A DNA stretch of 64,000 nt from Viridilinea sp964592425 (GCA_964592425.1 CAZQCG010000009.1:1-64000), one strand, 5' to 3'. Counted from the stretch's first letter, positions 1 through 8,979 are shown. Notes: generated by a model not told the origin, from the sequence alone. Numbers and translations: made by a program.

Positions 1-64
1 TCAACTGGCCCCCGGAGGGCCTGGCAGAAGTAGTCCCCAAACCCTAACGGTCACTTGGGGTGCG

Positions 65-93
65 TTGACGCTGCTCTGGGCCTGTGCTATACT
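65..93 (+). promoter_or_regulatory. Probable sigma70-type promoter for the arginine-related cluster
   Basis: TTGACG at 65-70 and TATACT at 88-93 are separated by exactly 17 bases, close to the housekeeping consensus. It lies about 260 bases upstream of the phosphatase start at 354, so the transcript would have a long leader that includes the hairpin at 268-302. This is a consensus match only. Confidence 0.6.
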
Positions 94-267
94 CACGCCG
101 TTCCGTAGAAATGTTGCACAAACACGAAGGTAGTCGGCAATGTGGTGGTGGCAGACCGAGCGAAGTATGGTTGAGCATGTGCCCATGGTGCGCTGCCTCC
201 GTCGTCGTTCCCGTCGTCAGCCGGCCACACGCCCCGGCTAGCTTCGCTTGTTCGCCGTATGGTTGCA

Positions 268-302
268 AGCCAGCTTTGCCCGAGGGCAGGCTGGCTCCTT
301 TT
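268..302 (+). terminator. Leader hairpin with U-run (possible attenuator)
   Basis: AGCCAGC (268-274) pairs with GCTGGCT (290-296), with a smaller inner TGCC/GGCA pairing, and TTTT follows at 299-302. This is the shape of an intrinsic terminator. It sits between the promoter at 65-93 and the first gene, where premature termination could control the downstream genes. No competing antiterminator or leader peptide was firmly identified. Confidence 0.45.
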
Positions 303-353
303 ATTGTCTGCGGCTTGCTCGTCAGGCCGCCCAGGATGAACCACACAAAAGCT

Positions 354-1064
354 ATGACTCAACTCTATCTGATCCGCCACGGCGAGGCCTGGGGCAATGT
401 CCAGCCGATTGTGACGGGCATGCGCGGCGATCGTGGCCTGACGCCGCGTGGGGTGGCCCAGGCCGAACGTTTGCGTGACCGGCTCGCCCATGGCGAGATT
501 AAGGCCGATGTGCTGATCGCCAGTACGCTGCCGCGCGCCCGCCAGACGGCCGAGATTATCCAGCCAGCCCTCAACCTGCCCGTCCAACTTGATGACGAGG
601 TGCAGGAGTTGATGATCGGTGAGGCCGATGGGATGACCAACCAGGAGGCCTGGGGTAAGTTCGGGACACCTGATTTTGAAGCGTACCCGCTGCGACCGAT
701 TGCCCCCGGTGGTGAGAGTTGGGGCGATTTTATGCTGCGGGTCGCCCGTGCTTTCAGGCGCATCACTGAGGAGCACGCTGCCAAGACGATTGTGATCGTT
801 TGCCACGGCGGGGTGATCGATGGCTCCTTCATCCATTTCTTCCAGATGCCTGCCCTGGTCTTGCCGCCGACCGATTTCCATACTCGCAATACCAGTATCA
901 CCCATTGGGAGCGCCTGCAGCGCCGAGGGCGCATGCTGTGGCGTTTGAATAGCTATAACGATATTGCCCATCTGCATGACATCGGCGCAAGTGAGTCGCT
1001 GCGCTGGGAGGATACCGATCTTGCCGGCAATGGCCATCCTGCTACGCCGGTACCGACGGAGTAA
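354..1064 (+). CDS. Histidine phosphatase family protein (phosphoglycerate mutase-like)
   Basis: A cytosolic phosphatase or mutase of the RHG family, about 236 residues. The phospho-accepting RHG motif is at residues 8-10 (LIRHGEAWGN). The second catalytic histidine is in CHGG at about 150-153, and a central Glu-containing segment (ELMIGEADG) fits the acid/base position. The ATG at 354 was chosen because it puts the RHG motif at the usual distance from the N terminus; an in-frame ATG at 336 is possible. The open frame continues upstream to 84, but that part has no family similarity and contains the leader hairpin. It is followed after 6 bases by argJ, suggesting co-transcription. The substrate cannot be told from sequence. 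Confidence 0.85.
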   Translation: MTQLYLIRHGEAWGNVQPIVTGMRGDRGLTPRGVAQAERLRDRLAHGEIKADVLIASTLPRARQTAEIIQPALNLPVQLDDEVQELMIGEADGMTNQEAWGKFGTPDFEAYPLRPIAPGGESWGDFMLRVARAFRRITEEHAAKTIVIVCHGGVIDGSFIHFFQMPALVLPPTDFHTRNTSITHWERLQRRGRMLWRLNSYNDIAHLHDIGASESLRWEDTDLAGNGHPATPVPTE

Positions 1065-1070
1065 GGACCT

Positions 1071-2294
1071 ATGAGTGTAACCCTGGTAGAAACTGGGAGC
1101 GTGACGACGCCGACTGGCTGGCGGGCGAGTACATGGGCCTGCGGGATCAAGTATCAGGGCCGCGACGATCTGGCCCTGGTGGTGAGTGAGCGACCCTGTA
1201 GCGCAGCAGCCGTCTTTACGACCAACCGGGTCAAGGCGGCACCGGTACACTACGACCAGGCGCTGATGACTCGCAGCGGCGGTATTTTGCAGGCCCTGGT
1301 GGTGAACGCGGGCAATGCCAATGCCTGTACCGGTATTGACGGTGCGGCTGGCGCTGAGGCGATGGTGCGTGCCACCGAGCAGGCGCTTGGCCTGCCGCGC
1401 GATACGGTCTTTGTGATGTCCACCGGAACAATCGGCGTGCCGCTGCCGACGGCGAAGATCCTGGCCGGGATCACAGCAGCGGCCCAGGCGCTCAGCCCCA
1501 CGGCCGGGCCGGCGGCAGCGCGGGCGATCATGACAACCGATACGCACCCCAAACACGCTGCCCTGCGTGTGAGCCTGCCTTCGGGCACCACGGTCAGCCT
1601 GGGCGGCATGGCCAAGGGGGCTGGCATGATCCATCCGAATATGGCGACCTTGCTCTGCGCTGTCACCAGTGATGCGGCGATCAGCCCGACAGCTTTGCAG
1701 GCGGCGGTGCGCCAGGCGGTGAATCTGAGCTTCAACAGTATCAGCATTGACGGTGATACCAGTACGAACGATACGCTGCTGGTGATGGCCAACGGTGCGG
1801 CAGGCAATCCGCCAATTGAAGATCTGGCAAGCCCTGATGGGGTCGCCTTTCAGGCTGCACTTACCGGTCTCTGCCAGCAACTGGCCCATGCGGTCGTCCG
1901 TGACGGCGAGGGCGCAACACGCTTTGTGACGATCACGGTGCGTGGGGCGATCAGCGAGGGCGATGCCCGCCTGGCCGCGATGACCATCGCCAGGTCGCCG
2001 CTTGTTAAGACGGCGCTCTATGGGGCCGATCCCAACTGGGGCCGCGTGCTCTGTGCCATCGGCTATAGCGGTGCCGAGGTTGATCCCGAACGGGTGGTGC
2101 TCGACTTCGCTGGGCTGCGTGTGCTCGAAGGCGGCCTGCCGGTGCCCTTTGATGAGCAAGCCGCAAGTGATCGGCTCAATGTTGCCGAGGTGCTGATCGA
2201 GGCCGACCTGGGTCTTGGGAGTGGTACAGCGACCGTCTGGACTTGCGATCTGACCGAGGGTTATATCCGTATCAATGCCGAGTACCGCACCTGA
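1071..2294 (+). CDS. argJ: Bifunctional glutamate N-acetyltransferase / amino-acid N-acetyltransferase ArgJ
   Basis: ArgJ moves the acetyl group from N-acetylornithine to glutamate (fifth step of the cyclic arginine pathway) and in some bacteria also makes N-acetylglutamate from acetyl-CoA. The 407-residue length is normal. The autocleavage site is clear: KGAGMIHPNMATLL, where the precursor is cut before Thr193, which becomes the N-terminal nucleophile of the beta chain. The C-terminal DPNWGRVLCAIGYSG segment is also typical. AAGGAC precedes the ATG. The next gene starts 3 bases after its stop. argH and an ArgA-like gene follow nearby, which supports the pathway assignment. Confidence 0.95.
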   Translation: MSVTLVETGSVTTPTGWRASTWACGIKYQGRDDLALVVSERPCSAAAVFTTNRVKAAPVHYDQALMTRSGGILQALVVNAGNANACTGIDGAAGAEAMVRATEQALGLPRDTVFVMSTGTIGVPLPTAKILAGITAAAQALSPTAGPAAARAIMTTDTHPKHAALRVSLPSGTTVSLGGMAKGAGMIHPNMATLLCAVTSDAAISPTALQAAVRQAVNLSFNSISIDGDTSTNDTLLVMANGAAGNPPIEDLASPDGVAFQAALTGLCQQLAHAVVRDGEGATRFVTITVRGAISEGDARLAAMTIARSPLVKTALYGADPNWGRVLCAIGYSGAEVDPERVVLDFAGLRVLEGGLPVPFDEQAASDRLNVAEVLIEADLGLGSGTATVWTCDLTEGYIRINAEYRT

Positions 2295-2297
2295 AGT

Positions 2298-3050
2298 ATG
2301 ATCGATCTTAGCGCACGCAACAGGCTGGCCCAGGAGCTTACCGCGCAATTCAGGACGCGCTATGGCGACAGGCTGCTGCTGGCCGGGCTCTATGGCTCGA
2401 CGCTGCGCGGCGAGGTGACCGAGTGGTCGGACCTCGATCTGCTGGTGGTGCTGCGCGATGCCGCTGGGCCACCCAGCCGCAGCTTTGTGTTGCAAGGGCT
2501 GACGCTCGACCTGTTGATCGTGCCGCTTGAGCGCCTCGAGGCTGATCTGCGTGAGCCGGGGCTGGCCTGGCCGCGTTGGATGGGCATGCTGGCTGAGTTG
2601 CGCCCGCTGGCTGGCGAGACCGCCACGCTCACGCGCTGGCGCGAGTTAGGTATGGCCCTGGATGAACAGCAGTTCCTGATCGCTGCGGCGCGCCACCTGC
2701 CGCAGCTTGTCTTTCCTACCTACGGGCGCATCCGGTCTAGTGCGGCCAGGGGTGCCTGGCGGGACGCACTCCCGGCAGCTTCAGCCCTGGTCTACGAACT
2801 CCAGCAGAGCCTATGCTTGCTCAACCGGCGCTGGGTAACCCGGGCCGGTTACGCCGGGCTTGAGCAGAGCTTCAGCTTGCCCCTCTGCCCGGAGGGCTAT
2901 GCCCGGCTGGCGACCGAGTTGCTCGCCGCTCATGAGCTACAGACGATTGTCCCCCTGGCTGGCGCGTTGGTAGCGGCCTACTGGCGTCTGCTGGTAACCC
3001 ACAGTATGGCCCCACCGAACTATCAGCGCGTTGACCAGTTGCCGTTGTAG
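2298..3050 (+). CDS. Nucleotidyltransferase domain protein
   Basis: A 250-residue protein with an N-terminal minimal nucleotidyltransferase fold. The GS...DxD signature is visible as YGSTLRGEVTEWSDLDLL (about residues 33-50), with the two metal-binding aspartates in DLD. The rest is helical and Leu/Ala-rich, as in the larger kanamycin-nucleotidyltransferase-like proteins, and may bind the substrate. It sits 3 bases after argJ and 21 bases before argH, so it is probably translated from the same message, but no arginine-related role is known for such proteins. The substrate is unknown. Confidence 0.75.
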   Translation: MIDLSARNRLAQELTAQFRTRYGDRLLLAGLYGSTLRGEVTEWSDLDLLVVLRDAAGPPSRSFVLQGLTLDLLIVPLERLEADLREPGLAWPRWMGMLAELRPLAGETATLTRWRELGMALDEQQFLIAAARHLPQLVFPTYGRIRSSAARGAWRDALPAASALVYELQQSLCLLNRRWVTRAGYAGLEQSFSLPLCPEGYARLATELLAAHELQTIVPLAGALVAAYWRLLVTHSMAPPNYQRVDQLPL

Positions 3051-3071
3051 AAACAGAGAGCCAGAGGGTGT

Positions 3072-4448
3072 ATGGATCACAAACTATGGGGCGGGCGTTT
3101 TGCCGAGCCGACGGCCGCAACCATGCGGCACTTCAACGACTCGTTCCGCTTTGACCGGCGCCTGGCCGAGCAGGATATCGACGGGAGCCTGGCCTGGGCG
3201 CGCGCCCTGGAGGAGGCGCGCCTGATTAGTGCGGAGGAGGGCGAGGCGCTGCACCAGGGGCTTGAGCTGGTGCGGCACGAACTGGCCAGGGCCAGCTTTG
3301 TGGTTGCCGAGGGCGACGAGGATATCCACACAGCGGTCGAGCGACGCTTGCACGAGCTGATCGGCCCGACGGCCCTCAAGCTGCATACCGGGCGCTCGCG
3401 CAATGACCAGGTGGCGACCGACATGCGCCTCTTTGCGATTGCGGCGGCGCGCCTGGTGGGCGAACGGCTACGGGGCCTGCAGCTGGCCCTGCTCGGCCAG
3501 GCCGAGCAGCATACGGCCACGCTGATGCCAGGCTACACCCACTTGCAGCGGGCCCAGCCGATCACTTTTGGCCACTGGTGCCTGGCCTATGTCGAGATGC
3601 TCGAGCGTGATTGCCAGCGGCTTGCGGATGCTACCACGCGGGCACGGATCCTCCCGCTTGGGGCAGGCGCCCTGGCAGGCAACAGCCTGGGTGTGGAGCG
3701 CGAGCGGCTGACCGAAGCGCTGGATGAGTTTGACGCCGTTGCTGGCAACTCTCTGGACGCGGTTGCCGACCGGGATTACCTGGCCGAGTTGCACTTCACG
3801 TTTGCTCTGACGGGCATCCATTTGAGCCGCCTGGCTGAAGATCTGATCCTCTACAGCAGCAGCGAGTTCGGCTTTGTCGAGCTGGCTGACGCCTACAGTA
3901 CCGGCTCAAGTCTGATGCCGCAGAAGAAGAATCCCGATAGTATGGAACTGCTGCGCGGCAAGAGTGGCCGCCTGATCGGCAACCTGGTTGCCCTGTTGAC
4001 GGTGCTCAAGGGCCTGCCGATGACCTACAATAAGGATCTGCAGGAGGATAAAGAGGGCTTCTTCGACAGCCTCGACAACCTCGACCTGGGCTTGCAGGTG
4101 GCGGCGGCAGCCGTAGCCACCCTGAGTGTCCGGCCTGAGCGCATGGCGGCAGCGCTTGATGATGCGATGCTGGCAACTGACCTGGCTGATGAGTTGGTGC
4201 GCCTGGGTAGCCCCTTCCGTGAGGCCCATGGCCAGGCGGGACGCCTGGTACGGCGGGCATTGGAACTGCGCCTGAGCCTGCGCGAGCTACCGCTGGAGGA
4301 ATACCAGGCCATTGCGCCCGCCCTGGATGCGGGAGTCTATGCGATCTTCGACTTTGCGCGCAGTGTCGCTCGCAAAGAGAGCCTGGGCGGTACGGCGCCA
4401 CTGCGGGTGCGCGAACAGTGTATACGCTGGCGTGAACTGCTCGATTAA
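3072..4448 (+). CDS. argH: Argininosuccinate lyase
   Basis: Splits argininosuccinate into arginine and fumarate, the last step of arginine biosynthesis. The 458-residue protein has the fumarase/aspartase superfamily signature GSSLMPQKKNP around residue 278, whose flexible loop carries the catalytic serine. It also has TGRSRNDQVATD (substrate binding, about residue 110) and GYTHLQRAQP with the catalytic histidine. The protein should be a homotetramer in the cytosol. It starts at an ATG 21 bases after the nucleotidyltransferase stop. No broken or missing motif was seen. Confidence 0.96.
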   Translation: MDHKLWGGRFAEPTAATMRHFNDSFRFDRRLAEQDIDGSLAWARALEEARLISAEEGEALHQGLELVRHELARASFVVAEGDEDIHTAVERRLHELIGPTALKLHTGRSRNDQVATDMRLFAIAAARLVGERLRGLQLALLGQAEQHTATLMPGYTHLQRAQPITFGHWCLAYVEMLERDCQRLADATTRARILPLGAGALAGNSLGVERERLTEALDEFDAVAGNSLDAVADRDYLAELHFTFALTGIHLSRLAEDLILYSSSEFGFVELADAYSTGSSLMPQKKNPDSMELLRGKSGRLIGNLVALLTVLKGLPMTYNKDLQEDKEGFFDSLDNLDLGLQVAAAAVATLSVRPERMAAALDDAMLATDLADELVRLGSPFREAHGQAGRLVRRALELRLSLRELPLEEYQAIAPALDAGVYAIFDFARSVARKESLGGTAPLRVREQCIRWRELLD

Positions 4449-4469
4449 ACAAGGAGAAAAGACCAGACG

Positions 4470-4988
4470 ATGACCAGCCTGCTCTACCAGCCTGCCGTCA
4501 TTTTGCCACGGTTGCACGCACCCGCCGATGCGGTTCTGCGCATCCGCCGGGCGCGGGTGGGTGACGTACCGCGCCTCTACGAGCTCATCAACTACTATGC
4601 AACCCGTGGCGATATGCTGCCCAAGACGCTCGACCAGATGTACAACCGGGTGCGCTCGTTCAACGTGGCCGAGGCCGACGACGAGGTGGTTGGCTGCGCG
4701 GCGTTGCATATTACCTGGGCCGACATCGCCGAAGTTGTCAGCCTGGCCGTCCATCCTGATTTCCAGGGGCGTGGCCTGGGCCGACGGTTGGTCGAGCCGC
4801 TCTTCGACGAGGCGCGTGAGTTGGGGATACCCACCCTCTTCACCCTTACGCTACAGGTCGGCTTCTTCTCCCGGCTGGGCTTCCACGAGTTACCCAAGCT
4901 GAACCTGCCGCATAAAATCTGGCAGGACTGCGCAACGTGCTTCAAGCAGGATCGTTGCGACGAGGTGGCGATGCTACGCCAGATCTAG
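4470..4988 (+). CDS. GNAT acetyltransferase, short ArgA-like N-acetylglutamate synthase
   Basis: A 172-residue GNAT enzyme. The acetyl-CoA pyrophosphate loop is visible as VHPDFQGRGLGRRLV (Q/R-x-x-G-x-G). The segments GDMLPKTLDQMYNRV, GCAALHITWADIAEVVSLAV and FFSRLGF match my recollection of the short, kinase-domain-free ArgA-like synthases of actinobacteria, and the gene follows argH after 21 bases with an AAGGAG ribosome site. I infer that it makes N-acetylglutamate and primes or replenishes the ArgJ cycle. A different amino-acid acetyltransferase role is possible. Confidence 0.75.
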   Translation: MTSLLYQPAVILPRLHAPADAVLRIRRARVGDVPRLYELINYYATRGDMLPKTLDQMYNRVRSFNVAEADDEVVGCAALHITWADIAEVVSLAVHPDFQGRGLGRRLVEPLFDEARELGIPTLFTLTLQVGFFSRLGFHELPKLNLPHKIWQDCATCFKQDRCDEVAMLRQI

Positions 4989-4999
4989 AAGGAGACCTG

Positions 5000-6043
5000 A
5001 TGAGTAGAGCAACGACTCCGGCGACGATGCGTGCGGCCTGGTACGAGCGCAAAGGCCCCGCACGCGAGGTGTTGCAGGTGGGTATGCTGCCTGTGCCTGA
5101 GCCGGCTACCGGCGAAGTGCGGGTGCGCGTTGCCGTCTCCGGCCTCAATCCGATCGATACGAAGAGCCGTAGTGCCTGGCGTGGGCAGACGAGCCTGCCC
5201 TTTCCGCGCATCATTCCCCACGAAGATGGCGCAGGCGTGATCGACGCGGTCGGGCCGGGCGTCAGTCAGGCGCGGCTTGGTGAGCGTGTCTGGCTCTACG
5301 AGGCCCAGTGGGGGCGCACCAGCGGCACCGCCGCTGAGTATGTGGTTGTGCCGGAGGGTAACGCGGTACCTCTGCCTGCGGGGGTTAGCTTCAGCGATGG
5401 GGCCTGCCTCGGTATTGCTGCGATGACCGCCCACCGCTGTCTCTTCGCCGACGGGCCGCTCAAGGCCAAGACGGTGCTGGTCACCGGCGCGGTGGGTGGG
5501 GTCGGCCAGTATGCAGTGCAACTCGCCAGGTGGGCTGGGGCGACGGTGATCGCAACGGTGAGCTCGGCGGAGAAGGCGGCCCAGGCCCGGGCCATCGGGG
5601 CTGACCATGTGATCAACTACCGCGAAGAGGATGTCGTGAGCCGGGTGCATAGCCTGACCGGCGGGGTGGGAGTTGACCGAGTGATCGAGGTTGCCTTTGC
5701 CACCAATCTGCCGCTGAGCTTGCAGGCCGTTAAGTCGAGTGGGGTGATCGCCACCTATGCCTCGGATGCGAACGTGATGCCGACGCTGCCCTTTGGTCAA
5801 CTCTTGTGGAAGGATCTGACCCTGCGTTTTGTGCTGGTCTATCTGATGGGTGAGGCCGCGCACCAGGCTGCTATCGCCGACATCAACGCGGCCCTGGCAA
5901 GCGGCCCGTTCCGCCCGGTGGCCGTTCAGCGCTTCAGCCTGGACGAGATTGCGGCGGCCCATGAGACAATCGAGGCTGGTCATACGGCTGGCAAGCTGCT
6001 GATTGAGATCAATGACCTGGAGGGCGCAGAGGAGAATCGCTAA
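5000..6043 (+). CDS. Zinc-independent alcohol dehydrogenase / NADPH:quinone reductase family protein
   Basis: A 347-residue medium-chain dehydrogenase/reductase. The N-terminal GroES-like half contains SGLNPIDTKSR and HEDGAGVIDAVG. The Rossmann half has the nucleotide loop GAVGGVGQYAVQLARWAGA at about residue 153. The catalytic-zinc cysteine/histidine set and the structural-zinc four-cysteine lobe of true alcohol dehydrogenases are absent, as in quinone oxidoreductases. A GGAG site sits 6 bases before the ATG at 5000. Its stop overlaps the ATG of the next gene by one base, so the two are translationally coupled. The natural substrate is unknown. Confidence 0.85.
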   Translation: MSRATTPATMRAAWYERKGPAREVLQVGMLPVPEPATGEVRVRVAVSGLNPIDTKSRSAWRGQTSLPFPRIIPHEDGAGVIDAVGPGVSQARLGERVWLYEAQWGRTSGTAAEYVVVPEGNAVPLPAGVSFSDGACLGIAAMTAHRCLFADGPLKAKTVLVTGAVGGVGQYAVQLARWAGATVIATVSSAEKAAQARAIGADHVINYREEDVVSRVHSLTGGVGVDRVIEVAFATNLPLSLQAVKSSGVIATYASDANVMPTLPFGQLLWKDLTLRFVLVYLMGEAAHQAAIADINAALASGPFRPVAVQRFSLDEIAAAHETIEAGHTAGKLLIEINDLEGAEENR

Positions 6044-6861
6044 TGCAGCCATGGACAAACGGGCGCGTGAGGGCCAACGCTATCGAGATGGCCTACCTGC
6101 GCACAGGCGGGGCGCACCCGCCGGTTGTGCTGCTCCACGGTCTGACCGACAATGGTGCCTGCTGGACGCGCCTGGCGCGTGATCTGGAGGACGATTACGA
6201 TCTGATTATGCCTGATGCCCGCGGCCATGGAGGTTCGGCAGTGCCTGAGACGGGCTATCGTGCCGAGGATCGGGCTGCTGATGCGCTGGCCCTGATCGAT
6301 GAGCTGGGACTCGACCGTCCTGCGCTGATTGGGCACTCGATGGGGGGCCTCACGGCAGCCCTGATCGCCGCCACTGCGCCGGGGAAGATCGGCAAGGTGA
6401 TCCTTGAAGATCCGGCTTTCATCTCAGCGGCGGGATGGGCGGACCGGCTGTTGCGGGCATGGCCGGAAGAGCATGCGGCAACCCTGGCGCTGAGCGAGGC
6501 CGCCTTGATCGCAAAGGGTCGTGCCGAGAACCCGCGCTGGTCTGCCGATGTTCTGGCTACCTGGGCCAGGGCCAAGCTGGAGACGAAACTCAAGGTCTTC
6601 GACTGGTTTCAGCTTCCGCCCACCGATTTCACCGCGCTTGTCGCCCGCATAGGGGTGCCAACACTGCTGGTCACGGGCGAACCGACCCTGGGCGCAGTTG
6701 TCTCGGCAGAGGTGGCCGAGCAATTGAGGGCCTGCAACCCACGGTTGCGCATCGCCCATATGCCCGGTGTCGGCCATTGCATCCGCTACGAGCAGCCCGC
6801 TCATTTTGCCACCCTGGTGCGCAACTTTCTGGCCGAAGAGGAGCCTGGCCCTAGCTTATAG
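6043..6861 (+). CDS. Alpha/beta hydrolase
   Basis: A 272-residue alpha/beta-fold hydrolase. It has the oxyanion-hole segment LLHGLTDNG near residue 27, the nucleophile elbow GHSMGG (catalytic Ser) near residue 97, and a C-terminal catalytic His in GVGHCIRYEQP. The acid is probably in the TGEPTLGA region. The start codon overlaps the stop of the upstream reductase, which implies coupled expression and perhaps sequential action on one compound. The sequence does not define whether it is an esterase, peptidase or dehalogenase. Confidence 0.85.
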   Translation: MQPWTNGRVRANAIEMAYLRTGGAHPPVVLLHGLTDNGACWTRLARDLEDDYDLIMPDARGHGGSAVPETGYRAEDRAADALALIDELGLDRPALIGHSMGGLTAALIAATAPGKIGKVILEDPAFISAAGWADRLLRAWPEEHAATLALSEAALIAKGRAENPRWSADVLATWARAKLETKLKVFDWFQLPPTDFTALVARIGVPTLLVTGEPTLGAVVSAEVAEQLRACNPRLRIAHMPGVGHCIRYEQPAHFATLVRNFLAEEEPGPSL

Positions 6862-6945
6862 CCCCTATCGGGGTCGTAAATCTGCCAGGCGTGGCCTCTG
6901 ACGCATCAGAAAGCGGTTATTCAAGGCTGGCCGCACCTGACAGGT

Positions 6946-6973
6946 TTCACAAGTGGCGGAGGATCGCTACAGT
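6946..6973 (+). promoter_or_regulatory. Possible promoter for the alpha-glucosidase gene
   Basis: TTCACA (6946-6951) and TACAGT (6968-6973) are spaced by 16 bases and lie 32 bases before the chosen start codon. The match is moderate, so this is a weak prediction. Confidence 0.3.
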
Positions 6974-7004
6974 AGTTTTGGATCACGGAGAGGTAAAACT
7001 CCTT

Positions 7005-8720
7005 ATGCAGCGCTCCTGGTGGAAAGAGAGTGTCGTCTATCAGATCTACCCGCGCAGCTTTCAGGATAGCAATGGCGATGGTGTGGGTGATTTGCGCGGG
7101 ATCATTGCGCGGCTTGATTATCTTCAGCAGTTGGGGGTTGATGTGGTCTGGCTCTCGCCGGTCTACCAGTCGCCTAACGATGATAATGGCTACGATATTA
7201 GTGATTATCAGGCGATCAACCCTGAGTTCGGCACGCTCGCCGATTGGGAGGCCTTGCTTGAGGGCATGCACCAGCGCGGGATCAAGCTGGTGATGGATCT
7301 GGTGGTTAATCATACCTCAGACGAACACCCCTGGTTCGTTGCGTCACGTTCAGCACGGGATAACCCCTACCGCGACTGGTATATCTGGCGTTCCGGCAAG
7401 GATGGACGTGAGCCCAACAATTGGGGTTCGTTCTTCGGTGGCTCGGCCTGGACGTATGATGAGGCGACGGGCGAATATTATCTGCATCTTTTTTCGCAGA
7501 AGCAGCCCGATCTGAACTGGGAAAATCCCCAGGTGCGCCAGGCGATCTATGCGCTGATGCACTGGTGGCTGCGCAAGGGTGTTGACGGCTTCCGAATGGA
7601 TGTGATCAACCTGATCTCGAAGGCTCCCGGCCTGCCTGATGCGCCGGTGACTGGGAGCGGGCCTTATCAATCGGGTGCCCAGTACTTCGCCCATGGCCCG
7701 CGGCTTGGTGAGTTTCTGGCTGAGATGAAGCGTGAGGTGCTCGCCCATTATGACCTGCTGACGGTCGGTGAGATGCCGATGGCGACCTGTGAGCAGGCGG
7801 CTACGATCACCAATGAGGCGACGGGGCAGTTGCAGATGGTCTTCCAGTTCGAGCATATGGATGTTGATATCGACCACGAGCGGCAGTTGGGCAAGTGGGC
7901 CGCGACCAGGCTGCGGTTGGCGGACCTACGGCGCACAATGAGCCGCTGGCAGCATGAGCTGGCCGGGATTGGCTGGAATAGCCTCTACCTCTCTAACCAC
8001 GACCAGCCGCGCCCGGTCTCACGTTTCGGCGATGATACGCGCTACCGAGTTGAGTCGGCCAAGCTGCTGGCAACCTTCCTGCACATGCTTCAGGGCACGC
8101 CCTACATCTACCAGGGCGAAGAGATCGGTATGACCAATGTCCGTTTTGCCACGATCGACGCCTACCGCGACATCGAGACATTGCATATCTATCGCGAGCT
8201 GGTGCAAGAGCGCGGGCTGAGCAGCGCTGAGGCGCTGGCGATGATCCATGCCAGGGGCCGTGACAATGCCCGTACCCCGATGCAGTGGGACGACAGCGCC
8301 TATGCCGGATTTAGCAGCGCCCCTCCCTGGATCGGGGTGAACCCTAACTACCGGACGATCAATGTGGCTGCCGCCCTTGCCGACCCTGACTCGGTTTTGC
8401 ACTACTACCAGCGCCTGATCACCCTACGCAAGACGCATCCGCTGATCGTCTACGGCAGCTATGCGCTGCTGCTTGAGGCACACGCGCAGATCTACGCCTT
8501 TACTCGGACGCTTGGTGATCAACGGCTGCTGGTGCTGCTCAACTTCAGCGCTGATAGCACCACGGACCGTTTGCCAGCCCCGCTCACCCTGACTGGTGCC
8601 GAAATGCTGATTAGCAACTATCCGCAGGCGGCCGACGGCGTGGGGGCGAGCTTTAGCCTCAGACCCTATGAGGCGCGGGTCTACCAGCTTGGAGTGCTTC
8701 GCGCTGGGGATGGTGGTTAG
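7005..8720 (+). CDS. GH13 alpha-glucosidase (oligo-1,6-glucosidase / alpha-glucosidase type)
   Basis: A 571-residue (beta/alpha)8-barrel glycosidase that hydrolyses alpha-glucosidic bonds of short malto- or isomalto-oligosaccharides. The N terminus WWKESVVYQIYPRSFQD and the PNDDNGYDISDY calcium-loop region are typical of the oligo-1,6-glucosidase branch. Catalytic residues are intact: nucleophile Asp199 in FRMDVINL, acid/base Glu256 in TVGEMP and transition-state Asp333 in NHDQP. No signal peptide is visible, so it should be cytosolic. The ATG at 7005 was chosen because it begins this conserved N terminus and has GGAGAGG upstream; the longer frame from 6891 adds unrelated residues. Trehalose synthase-like activity cannot be excluded. 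Confidence 0.9.
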   Translation: MQRSWWKESVVYQIYPRSFQDSNGDGVGDLRGIIARLDYLQQLGVDVVWLSPVYQSPNDDNGYDISDYQAINPEFGTLADWEALLEGMHQRGIKLVMDLVVNHTSDEHPWFVASRSARDNPYRDWYIWRSGKDGREPNNWGSFFGGSAWTYDEATGEYYLHLFSQKQPDLNWENPQVRQAIYALMHWWLRKGVDGFRMDVINLISKAPGLPDAPVTGSGPYQSGAQYFAHGPRLGEFLAEMKREVLAHYDLLTVGEMPMATCEQAATITNEATGQLQMVFQFEHMDVDIDHERQLGKWAATRLRLADLRRTMSRWQHELAGIGWNSLYLSNHDQPRPVSRFGDDTRYRVESAKLLATFLHMLQGTPYIYQGEEIGMTNVRFATIDAYRDIETLHIYRELVQERGLSSAEALAMIHARGRDNARTPMQWDDSAYAGFSSAPPWIGVNPNYRTINVAAALADPDSVLHYYQRLITLRKTHPLIVYGSYALLLEAHAQIYAFTRTLGDQRLLVLLNFSADSTTDRLPAPLTLTGAEMLISNYPQAADGVGASFSLRPYEARVYQLGVLRAGDGG

Positions 8721-8846
8721 GGGATAGGGGTTGCCAAGTCTCTGGATGCCATCCACCACGCGCAGGTCGGCTCAAGCTTGCTGAGAACCGCTGTAGGCAA
8801 GGATTTAGGGAAGCGGATCATGCCGATTGTCCCGTCGCAACGATAT

Positions 8847-8910
8847 CTGTCACCCTGAGCGCCAGCGAAGGGTCCCTGCCGAGATGCTTCGCTGGCGCTC
8901 AGCATGACAG
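8847..8910. repeat. Dispersed palindromic repeat (CTGAGCG type)
   Basis: CTGTCACCCTGAGCGCCAGC and its near-complement GCTGGCGCTCAGCATGACAG face each other across a short spacer, in the gap between the glucosidase and PAP2 genes. A related palindrome occurs at 50617-50708. Such elements look like small non-coding repeats (REP or MITE-like). No coding function is seen in the rest of this gap. Confidence 0.6.
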
Positions 8911-8949
8911 GCTGCTGGGGCAACCTGATGTTTCCGCTTCCCTTAGTAA

Positions 8950-8970
8950 AGACGCCCCGGCGGGGCGTCT
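8950..8970 (-). terminator. Intrinsic terminator of the PAP2 gene
   Basis: AGACGCCCC and GGGGCGTCT form a 9-bp stem with a 3-base loop directly downstream of the minus-strand PAP2 stop. On the minus strand the stem is followed by TTTA, a short U-run. Confidence 0.6.
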
Positions 8971-8979
8971 GATAACCCA

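Noticed and set aside
84..353. N-terminal extension of the histidine phosphatase
   Set aside because: The extension lies in the leader, contains the terminator-like hairpin and has no similarity; family members begin just before the RHG motif.
93..2495. 800-codon open frame on the minus strand opposite the phosphatase and argJ
   Set aside because: It is antisense to two clear genes, has no recognisable domain, and is a by-product of high GC content.
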